From contig CM017458.1 of the NCBI GenBank assembly GCA_007674295.1, positions 1 through 64,000 of the forward strand: 64,000 nucleotides of DNA, given 5' to 3'. A program made the translations under genes and the position numbers. Under the pieces are notes generated by a model that saw only the letters and a list, made by a program, of their open reading frames with translations, was not told the DNA's origin and ran no database searches. Origin of the DNA: Antonospora locustae (Eukaryota; Microsporidia). Shown one piece after another: positions 55,659 through 64,000 of the stretch (positions are counted from its first letter, which is position 1; every line of letters begins with the position of its first letter).

Positions 55659-56666
55659 ATGAACAGACAAGTGACGCTACTTGGTGGAAGAACGCTATGT
55701 TCAAGCCAGATGTGCGTACGACAGAAAAACGAGCTTTCTCTTCTTTATTACATATCTACTTCGAATAATGCACTAAGAAGGGTGGGTAGAAAAGAGGTGG
55801 AAAGCATAGATATCTCATCATTGATAGAAATGCTAAGGACGCCCCCAAGGCCATTTTCTTTGCGTGTTTACTCGTTCCTTATGCGAGGAATTGTGAAAGT
55901 TTATTTTCTTAAGTTAAAATACTGTGAGGATGAAATTCTGAGCGTTGTCAATGGCCTCCATGCAAAAAAGACTCGTAGGAGAAAGGATCGAGTTAGGGTT
56001 GTCCCAAAAAGAGAAAGTTTTGTGCTGCAAATTGACGATGATTTTATAGATGCGTACTCTGAATCAGAGTGCCACATATCGTTAGATCCTGTTGTACACG
56101 AAGATTCTGTAAATGAGAGTAGCGCTCTAAGCGTGATCGTTGAAAACGATAATGACGAAACGATGGATGCTGTGCCCGTAAAGAAACAGAAGAAAAGCAT
56201 TATCGATAAGAAAATTGAGATCGTCCAGAGAAAGGCATCGCTTTTTAGAACAAGCGATTGTGAAACTGCGAGAAATGTCTCATTCGCTGTTTTTCAAGAG
56301 TTCGATATGTTTCTAAAGGCTTCAAAAAGGGTATCTGCAAAAAGAGAAATCGAACTCGCCGAGTTCGTTTTTTACAGCACGCCGGGCACAATAGAGTTGA
56401 GTCAGATACCTGATAGTATTCCTGTGCAGTACACACAGGAAATTTACGATACGGAACCGTCGGAAACTATAAGAGAATCCATTTTAAATGACGAATGTTT
56501 TGAATTTAACGAAAAAGCCCGCAACTTCCATAAAAGAACCCAAGCACATCTCTTCCACTGTCTGTTAGAGTTCGGATCACGTGGCGCAGTGCGTATCAAT
56601 CAAAGTAGCCCTTATGCATCGATTTATGTAAACAGAATGCAAAATAATTTTATCGCACTTCAATAA
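55659..56666 (+). CDS. Kleisin (Rad21/Scc1 or Rec8), cohesin ring subunit
   Basis: Closes the SMC1-SMC3 cohesin ring. The 335-residue product has the N-terminal kleisin domain: ELSLLYYISTSNNALRRVGR, SSLIEMLRTPPRPFSLRVYS and FLMRGIVKVYFLKLKYCEDE match the xLxxxWLAATWEKKL...PPVPLALRLSGHLLLGVVRIYxxKxKYL pattern. A charged middle with a Lys-rich patch follows, then the C-terminal winged helix (AHLFHCLLEFGSRGAVRINQ, SSPYASIYV) that binds SMC1. It is shorter than yeast Scc1 (566). The start at 55659 lacks a CCC box; a later ATG at 55710 would fit the family N-terminus equally well. The stop is embedded in AATAAA (56662-56667). I cannot separate Scc1 from Rec8. Confidence 0.85.
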   Translation: MNRQVTLLGGRTLCSSQMCVRQKNELSLLYYISTSNNALRRVGRKEVESIDISSLIEMLRTPPRPFSLRVYSFLMRGIVKVYFLKLKYCEDEILSVVNGLHAKKTRRRKDRVRVVPKRESFVLQIDDDFIDAYSESECHISLDPVVHEDSVNESSALSVIVENDNDETMDAVPVKKQKKSIIDKKIEIVQRKASLFRTSDCETARNVSFAVFQEFDMFLKASKRVSAKREIELAEFVFYSTPGTIELSQIPDSIPVQYTQEIYDTEPSETIRESILNDECFEFNEKARNFHKRTQAHLFHCLLEFGSRGAVRINQSSPYASIYVNRMQNNFIALQ

Positions 56667-56738
56667 AATCACAATTTGTTTTCTTCATTTTTATTGTGGA
56701 GTTCTCAACTCTTTCGGAATTCAAGTGAAACGAGACGC

Positions 56739-56781
56739 TTTAGGAAGGTTTTCAAAATGGAAATGTGAATAAAGTTATTAC
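56739..56781 (+). repeat. Diverged direct repeat at the left edge of the AT-rich desert
   Basis: About 43 bp running TTTAG...AAATGTGAATAAAGTTATTAC. It resembles 63714-63758 (about 36 of 43 bases agree by eye). Both contain AATAAA, so they may be related 3' ends of genes. Confidence 0.6.
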
Positions 56782-57087
56782 CAGAAAAAGTAGGACCCAG
56801 TCTTTAGTATTTGTAAACATATAACGTTATGCGTATTATACGTTATGCACTTAAGAACGAGAGTCATCTCTGCTACAAGAGATACTACAATTTTTCTGCT
56901 TTCTGAATAATTTATGATATTTAAAACGGTCTTCATACTCAATATGAAGACATGGATACCTGCTACTTTTTTATACAAACGTAAAACGGTTTGATGTGCA
57001 AATTTTGATTAAAGTTTCCAAATAATTTTCCACACGATGAATACATATGTTGAAATGTACATCTACTCTGTGCAATGATATATCTAT

Positions 57088-57105
57088 GGTTAGGGTTAGG
57101 GTTTT
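57088..57105 (+). repeat. Interstitial telomere-like tract
   Basis: GGTTAGGGTTAGGGTTTT: two full TTAGGG units plus part of a third, isolated in AT-rich sequence where G runs are otherwise rare. Confidence 0.75.
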
Positions 57106-57247
57106 CAAGGTCAAAAATTATTTAAATTAAACTTTATTTTATTAAGTCTCAATAGTAAAAAATTTGCTATAGTGGAAATTTTATCAATGAAACGGCTACT
57201 ACAGAGAAAACTAAGGTTATAGAACAAAAAAAATAAACTTTAATTTT

Positions 57248-57328
57248 ATGACATCCTTAGTTATGACATTTTCAGGTTCGTTTCCTAGCATTTTTACACC
57301 AGGCTATTTTAATAAAAAAATTAATTAA
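57248..57328 (+). pseudogene. Short coding-like fragment in the desert
   Basis: ATG-to-stop frame of 26 codons (MTSLVMTFSGSFPSIFTPGY...) in one of the few segments here with normal base composition. No family is recognised; it may be chance. Confidence 0.25.
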
Positions 57329-58473
57329 TAATAGTTTCTCACATTTATTATCTTCTTCTTTAATTATTCAGGGCTTTTCAGAATATGAATTTAATTATTT
57401 TTAATAACCAATCTATAACACAAGACACATAACGAATGATAAAGGTAGAGGCATAATTCAAGTAAATAAGAGAGAAGAATATAAATATATTTGTGAATTA
57501 TAATGAGCATAAAGAACGGACAGGTAATTATTTTTTGAACGCAATTAATAAATTCCAATTTCCAACTGTATGTGCTAGAACACATATCAAATAGATTATT
57601 TGACAGTGATTTATCGATTATTAGAAGCTTCTTCTAAAATTAAAACCTTTTTGCATACTTTAATTTATCTAAATAAAATAAAATATTTTTAAAACTTCTT
57701 AATCATTACACACATTCTTCCTTTATAAATGCATTATCTAAATAGTTTATTATTTTTTAATTAAACTTAATTTAGGGTTTTATAAACATCACATAAAAGT
57801 TTACAAAACATTCTTTCAACTTTATTTTATTTTTTATTTATTTGTTAAAGGTGTTTATTTCTTCAATGTTTTTTAAATTTTTAGATCTTTTATGAAAAAC
57901 ATATAGAATAGAATAAATGACCCTTTAAAGCATCATTGATATATCGCTATACAATGTTACTTAAATATTATATACTTTATAAGAAAAACACAATCCTTGC
58001 AAATTACAGCAAGTTTTCTTGATTTTATTATACGAATCATTGTTGTATATGAGAATTTGAAATGTAATGTCTTCTATGCATATATTAAGTGATTAAGCGG
58101 AACATTTTTATAATGAAAATATAAAAGGAACATTGATACCACCTTTATAATTTATTGTTCCGAACAAAGAGAGAAAAAGGATAACTAATATATACAGTTC
58201 TTTAATTTCAATAAATAATCAAATATTTATGTTAGCAAAATCATTATTTCCATTACCTTCTACTTATAACTTTGCAATTGAATTAACATATAAGCTGTAA
58301 AAATGAAAATTTCAGCAATTAAACTAATAATCGAAGTATGAATTAAATCTATGCATAGTATATATATACAAGATATTTTGGTAAATTTTAACTCGAGATA
58401 AGTGAGATAATATGAGAAATTAAAAGCTGGTATATTTTTAAAACTAACTGCTTTGTTAAAATTCCTAGATTAG

Positions 58474-58608
58474 GGAAACTTCCTTAAGAATTTTGAGTTT
58501 GTAGGAACTGTATGCTTTGCAGATGAGTTCGAGGAAGCAAAGAGGCTTTCTTTTCTTAAGAACGAAAGCTCTCACAAATACTTATTAACACAGTCTTTCA
58601 ACAAATAA
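58474..58608 (+). pseudogene. Coding fossil, 44 codons
   Basis: An open frame between TAG and TAA with balanced composition and protein-like content (FEFVGTVCFADEFEEAKRLS, FLKNESSHKYLLTQSFNK). There is no ATG at its head and no upstream continuation in the AT-rich flank. It looks like the preserved 3' end of a lost gene. Confidence 0.45.
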
Positions 58609-59623
58609 CCTGATAACATACATATAATCAAAATAAGTTGTTTTACATACTTTTCTCATTACAACAGTTTTATTCACAAAATGAGAATTTCGTGAATTAT
58701 AAACAAAAATTCATAATTTTTCCAATTTCGTAGAATATCATTACTCATTTGCGAATTTTTATTAATTACTGACACATTCAACGTTCTTTCTGTTGTATAT
58801 TGTTCCTCTAGGAATATACAAGTGATTATTATAACTAGTATTTTTTAAAATGACATTATAGAGTAAATTTATATATATAAATGATCTCTTATATACATTA
58901 GTATCTTTTAATGATATTACGTAAAAATCTTTAGATATATTATTTACATCATGTAAATTTTATGTATCATAACTTTTAGTTTCGAATTTTACATTATTTA
59001 TTAATTATAAATTCTTTGCAACAAAAACCATCATTTATATTATGTATTTTTCTTTGTATACTATAATTAGTAATATTTTATCTAAATTTAAGCCATATAG
59101 ATTTCTTTCTAAATGAAAGTAGTTACTAAGAAGTAGATTTATCTACAAGTAATACTTTTTAATATCAAATATGATATTATATAATTCATTTTATACATAT
59201 ATATGCAGTAGTACATTGTTTTCAATTATTCCGTGTTTCTGTTCTTGTTATTGAACAATTTAATATAGTTTCAGTTTTAATCTGTTAGTTCAATAAATGT
59301 ATTTTTAACATTAAGAGAGATAAAAATAGGTAAAAACATAAAACTTCAAAGAGAATCAAAGAAAGTTGTTTAGTGTCAAACAAAAATATGGAGATACAAG
59401 TAATTCTTTTAGATAAGCTTATTTGGAAATAAAATTCGGGAAATTGTGATTTTACAATTTTTCACCTTTTATGCAAACCACTCTTATATGATTTTGTTAT
59501 ATAATTCAAAACTTAATATGATTTAGTCTTCCACTTGTAATTTTTATATTTTTAATACTTTTTATTTTTTAAAATTGCGTTTATTTAATCTGTAAAATTT
59601 TTAATTTTTTTAAGGTTTTATTT

Positions 59624-59692
59624 TTAAAGAAAAATTTCTCCACAACAAATGGTTATTCTGAAGTGCCTGCTGGTGATCATTTCCAACACTAG
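59624..59692 (+). pseudogene. Coding fossil, member of a two-copy C-terminal family (copy 1)
   Basis: The last codons read KKNFSTTNGYSEVPAGDHFQH and then TAG. The copy at 62219-62314 ends RKELYKHSNGYYEKSFSDCF-QH then TAA: nine of the last fifteen residues agree, the frame is the same and the stop position is the same. Most base differences between the two are transitions. Confidence 0.55.
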
Positions 59693-60108
59693 AAATGATA
59701 AACTCCGCTATATTTATGCACAGTTCCTACACACAAGACTCAGCTTGAGCCTTTAACTTTTAACTTTTGATAAGGTAAAACCTAAATATAATATGGAAAT
59801 AATCTTATAATAAGCGTATTTATAATTTTTATTTTCTTAATTAGAGTATAGAATAATAAAATATATTTTAAACATATTTCAAAAAATTTTAATAAAAAAA
59901 TTATGTTCTTATAGATATTATAAGGTATATAGACCAAATATTATAAATTAAATTTTATTTATACATGTTTGTTATTTATATCTCATATTATCTTATAGTT
60001 ATGTAAAGTTTTTTATAATGTTTTTACTTAAAACTTTTAAGTTTTTAAGTATATTTATGTAAATAACGAACAATTTTAATATGTTTTATATTTGATATCA
60101 AGCCCTAA

Positions 60109-60207
60109 GTTGTGACGTATGTGAAAATACAAGTATTAAAAAGGGCACTAGAGACAATTCCATTTCTGCTTTCCATAATATTTAAGATGTTAGCAAAGCA
60201 GATGTAA
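60109..60207 (+). pseudogene. Coding fossil, 32 codons
   Basis: An open frame from after one TAA to the next with protein-like content (VVTYVKIQVLKRALETIPFL, LSIIFKMLAKQM), in an island of normal composition. It could be a membrane or signal segment of a lost protein. Confidence 0.35.
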
Positions 60208-60211
60208 TTAA

Positions 60212-60289
60212 TATATACATGTGGACGACGAGGATGTGTCTTCAGAGACTAGCGCAAAAACTTCATATAAAAAGAAAAATTTAAACTAA
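60212..60289 (+). pseudogene. Coding fossil, acidic/Ser-rich tail
   Basis: The frame reads YIHVDDEDVSSETSAKTSYK and then KKNLN-stop. Such acidic Ser-rich strings are typical coding sequence and unexpected by chance in AT-rich DNA. It follows the 60109 fossil in a different frame. Confidence 0.4.
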
Positions 60290-60633
60290 AAAATAATCAG
60301 ATGAGTTAAGGTAAGAAACCTTTATATAAGGAAATATTATAGAACCTGATTTTTTTATTATTATTTAATATATCGTATTAATTTAGTAATTAATTAAATA
60401 ACATTTTATAACCATCTATTTAAAAGTAACCATAATAAATGTTATGCTAGTCAATATGATAATAGCTGAAAAAGACATAGTTAATCTGATATAATAATGA
60501 AATATTAAAGCTAGGATAAATATAATATCAATAAACAAAACGAGTAATTTAAAATTTTGATTAAAAAAATTTACCTAAAGTCATTCAATAAGGTAAATTA
60601 ACAATTACATGACTAATTTTTCAAGATAAAAGT

Positions 60634-60847
60634 ATGATTTGGCAGACTGCAGTACACATTAATGACAGCAGCCATCTTTCTTTGTGTGGTAATTTTTCTT
60701 TAAGCAGCAAAACTGTAAAAGATATATATATATTCTAAAATCCTTTGTGAACCAAAGTTTAAGAGAAACATGATGGATTGTACCGTGATAGACTTTATGA
60801 AAGTCTTTTATTTCGAAATTTTAATAAATTGTTATAAAGATAAATAA
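60634..60847 (+). pseudogene. Coding fossil with one frame break
   Basis: An ATG at 60634 opens 34 codons (MIWQTAVHINDSSHLSLCGN...) to a TAA at 60738. An overlapping frame then continues to a TAA at 60847 (LCEPKFKRNMMDCTVIDFMK, VFYFEILINCYKDK). The break lies in an (AT)n run, a typical slip site. Together about 70 codons of a lost gene; no family is recognised. Confidence 0.45.
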
Positions 60848-62218
60848 CTTAGGATCATTCTGACTAAAAATGAGTTAATATGGTTAATTAACAAAGTACA
60901 ATTTTGCATAGGATTATTATAAATATAAATATTTATAATAAAAAATATAAGTTAATAGGATTATGTATTATATATTTAAATTTCAGTCATACAACTTAAA
61001 TAACATTAGATATCGAGTTGTAGAAATATTGTTCATTGATATTTATTATATAAAACTCATTGAACAAATGCAAATTAAGAAAATGATACTTAAACGTCAA
61101 TATTGTAACTTGAATAGAAATAATAACCATGATGTAAGTTAATACGAAAAGATAAAAAAGATAGTTATGCATAAGCATAATCCTAAAATAACAAATATTA
61201 TAAATATAACATAGAAAACAAAAACGTTAAATTATATAGATATAAGTTTATTGAATTTAATTCAAAATACATATAGTTTATTCATATTTCTTTGTACTAA
61301 ATTATGTATTTATGTATTGCTACAATGTTTTTCTATATTGTTGTAAAATAAATTCAATAAATTACTTTTATTTAAAAAACTTTTTAATAGAATTATTTAT
61401 TTTTAGTATGGTTATTTATTTACTATTACTTTTCAGAGTTTGTTTAATATAAAAATATATTAATGTTTATAACATTATTAAGAAATTAACAACCTATATC
61501 ATCTTTAGTATTTACATTTCATAATTTATTTTACTTAAAAAATTTGTATTGGTGGTTTTTTCTTTGTAAAATACATATATAAAACATTCATCTATCTGTA
61601 GTTAACTTACTTAATATAATTATTATAAGAGCATTATTATCTATAGGTGATAACCATTAAGGAATATAGGCGTTATAGTCTGTATACAATTAAAAAATTG
61701 CATCTGCTTCCCTATTTCAAACACATTCATAAAGTTTAAAATTTAAGTAATCATGATTTTTGCTTATGATTATTTTATTTAGATATTCGTATTAAAGATA
61801 AGTATAAATTTATTGAAGATTATTACTAAAAATGATATTAGTAAAATTTAGCTTTTATTTATTTTTATTAGGAATATTACTAAAAAACTTTAGAAGATTA
61901 AAAAGTAACAGCTGTAATATTTTAAATCAAATATTTCTGTTTTATATTTTAATATATCTTATGTTATTAACAATGTGTGATGTATTAGAGGGTTTTGTTT
62001 ATTAGAAAGATAAAAATTCCAATAAAATACATTATCTTGACTTTATAGCATTCAAAATCTTTATATTACGCATGAAGTCACACAAAAAAAAATGTATATT
62101 TATTAAAAAAACAATATTAAGCGTTTTTACGATTTTTAATATTGTCAGCATAACTTATAAAATTTTAATTCTTTGTGTTTTTTGATAGTTATATAACACA
62201 ACAAATTTAATTGTATAG

Positions 62219-62314
62219 GGTCTTAGTATCACAAACGATTTGTTTAGAAAGGAACTTTACAAGCATTCAAATGGTTATTATGAGAAGTCCTTTAGTGACT
62301 GTTTCCAACATTAA
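62219..62314 (+). pseudogene. Coding fossil, member of a two-copy C-terminal family (copy 2)
   Basis: Starts after a TAG and ends in TAA, with SNGYYEKSFSDCFQH as its last residues. It is the counterpart of 59624-59692, 2.6 kb away in the same orientation. Confidence 0.55.
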
Positions 62315-63654
62315 ACTTAAAAGGATTAAGTAAGATATAAGATATCTATGCAAACTTTTATATTTACAGTTTGTTATTTTTTACGCTATCATTTGAATAT
62401 ACAAAAGTAAAAAATTAAAATGCGCCATAATAAATTATTTATTATAACGTTATTATACATTTATTTTAAATATTAAGTGTAGTTAATTGTAAACCAAAAT
62501 GTGTATACATGATTTGTTGTAAACAAAAACTTATTTATTAAATAATTATCCTTAAAAAGTAAAAAGAATTTAAAATACAGTAATTATAATTAACTTTACA
62601 TAAATACTTATAATCAAAACTTTAATATTAACTATTTTCTAGCTATGAAATTATATCTCATCATTGAATTGTTGTGATTTTTTAATATATCTATAATTAC
62701 ACGTCTAGTTATTTGTATGATGAATTATTTATAGGGTACTATGACATTATACTACAAAAAATGTAGAATTTACATTTACGCTATAACTTTATAGAATATG
62801 ATACAGAAAGGGAAGAAAGGTCTTTAGTAATTATTAGTATTAAGTTATTAAGGACTGAGTACAGATGTATAGGTATTTATTGAATCAGATTATAGTAATT
62901 ATATCTAATAAATCAACTACATTATAATGAATATTTTAATAACAACTCTTTCTGTATACACATAACATGATTTATTTTATTATAACTATTATTTATAAAA
63001 ACCATCTTGCTCAGCAGATCAAAGTATAATAGAAATACAATGCACCGCAACCAGTCAAAACTCTTTAAAAAGCTTCTACAATGTGAATAAATGTTTGTGT
63101 TGTTATTTAAGAACATATTCAATTTATATATTTGATTTAAATTAATATTTTAATTTATTAAAAATCTAGATTTTAAAATAAACGTTTTGTTGTTAAGATA
63201 ATTCTTTACAAAAGGAGAATGTCAAAAAACTTAGTTAATTTCGTTATGTTTTAAATTTACATTTAATAACATATTAATGTTTTTATATATTAGGTGTTTA
63301 TCTAAAAAATTTTCATGTTTTTATAGAATATTATTCGTATTTAAATATCACCTATATTATTCGCATTTATATGTTGAAAAATATAGCGTTATTTTATTTT
63401 ATAGTATTTTTAATTATGTTTTTATCTAAATAAAATGTTTATATTGTATTGTTATAATTCCATATAATTCTTTTCTTTTGTGTCAAGATACTAAACCTTA
63501 TATTTAATACGTCATGTTAGTACTTAAGTGATTGATTATTACTATGCTAGCTTTATAATAATTTTTTATATTCAAATGATGTCATATTTATCGTATTATT
63601 TTCTATATTCTATAAACCTTAATATAAATTATGTTTCATCTAATAACTTGCTAA

Positions 63655-63731
63655 ATGTGTCCCATGAGCCAAAGTGCAACAGACAAACAATAGATTGTGA
63701 TTTGTCAGGTCACTTTAGAAGCCTTTTATAA
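63655..63731 (+). pseudogene. Coding fossil near the window edge
   Basis: An island of normal composition reading NVSHEPKCNRQTIDCDLSGH-FRSLL then TAA, directly followed by the AATAAA-containing direct repeat at 63714-63758. It is probably the 3' end of a lost gene whose body has drifted to AT. Confidence 0.4.
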
Positions 63732-63758
63732 ATGAAAATGTGAAAATAAAGTTATTAC
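63714..63758 (+). repeat. Diverged direct repeat at the right side of the AT-rich desert
   Basis: Counterpart of 56739-56781, ending AAATGTGAAAATAAAGTTATTAC. Confidence 0.6.
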
Positions 63759-64000
63759 ATAAAAAAATAAATATATGATTTCAAAAAGAAGAGAATTATA
63801 TGTCTATTTTGAGTAGTGCCAAATGCACAATAACTATATTTTCTTCAAATTGAAATATAGATAGGAAATATAGGCACAATTTAATATAAATAATTAAACT
63901 TATATAAATATTTATTATTGGATAGATTAGTGGACTTGTTTTATGAAAAAAATATATTTACAGTTTATACTAAGTTTTATAAGCTTTTATTTATTTTAAA

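Larger units (their letters stand above)
56667..64000. other. Extremely AT-rich gene desert with coding fossils
   Basis: More than 7 kb without an intact gene. Composition is dominated by A and T, far beyond the rest of the window. Within it are small islands of normal composition that read as fragments of coding sequence ending in stops, listed separately. A short telomere-like tract is at 57088. No tRNA, rRNA or transposase is seen. Candidate explanations are a regional centromere, a decayed subtelomeric block now internal, or a mutationally degraded gene cluster. Confidence 0.8.

Noticed and set aside
56664..56764. In-frame extension of about 32 codons after the kleisin stop
   Set aside because: The kleisin winged helix is complete before the TAA, which lies inside a polyadenylation signal; read-through is unlikely.
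56778..56978. 66-codon minus-strand frame at the edge of the desert
   Set aside because: No ATG at the head (TTG only) and no motif; a 9-bp hairpin (56929-56951) inside it explains some of the structure seen.

Overview
The window looks like a microsporidian chromosome segment. The proteins are fungal-type eukaryotic (RPB1 with a heptad tail, MYST acetyltransferase, Cdc45, Ctf4-like, kleisin, HRD1, TBL1/Sif2, Rna14). Genes are short, packed tightly and mostly without visible introns. About 28 starts have a CCC (rarely GGG) run within roughly 15 nt of the ATG, in some genes together with an AAATTT box; this is the start signal known from microsporidia. A bacterial-type large-subunit catalase, known in Antonospora (Nosema) locustae, plus the YSPTSPA tail on RPB1, makes that species or a close relative the best guess. 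The species call is inference.

Layout. (1) 1-10.4 kb: GC-rich and fast-evolving. It holds a broken leucine-rich-repeat gene with an 84-bp tandem array, a secreted VIT/VWA protein, a broken three-repeat gene, a secreted 2-oxoglutarate/Fe(II) dioxygenase, two decayed copies of one block, and small cysteine-rich secreted proteins. It reads like subtelomeric or effector-type territory. (2) 11.4-50.9 kb: a conserved housekeeping core with catalase, a MOZART1-like microprotein, YIP1, an L-type lectin, NMD3, subtilisin, a homeodomain protein, CDC45, a protein with two copies of a fungal domain, ESA1, RPB1, SUB2, a Ctf4-like protein, RPS8, PUS7, HRD1, prolyl-tRNA synthetase, TBL1/SIF2, a SNAP-25-like SNARE, GPD1, RNA14, RPL33 and RPB5, with tRNA-Arg(CCT) and tRNA-Pro(AGG). 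A perfect 287-bp inverted duplication (42.7 and 49.4 kb) carries one promoter and the first 51 codons of an unknown gene. (3) 51.4-54.7 kb: three tandem secreted coiled-coil proteins, then proteasome beta-4 and a kleisin. (4) 56.7-64 kb: an extremely AT-rich gene desert with a short TTAGGG tract and islands that still read as pieces of coding sequence.

The core genes cover transcription and mRNA processing (RPB1, RPB5, SUB2, RNA14, ESA1, TBL1), replication and chromosome segregation (CDC45, Ctf4-like, kleisin, MOZART1), ER/Golgi traffic (YIP1, lectin, SNARE, HRD1) and translation. The less ordinary material lies at both ends: a secretome cluster on the left, and the secreted coiled-coil trio next to the gene graveyard on the right.
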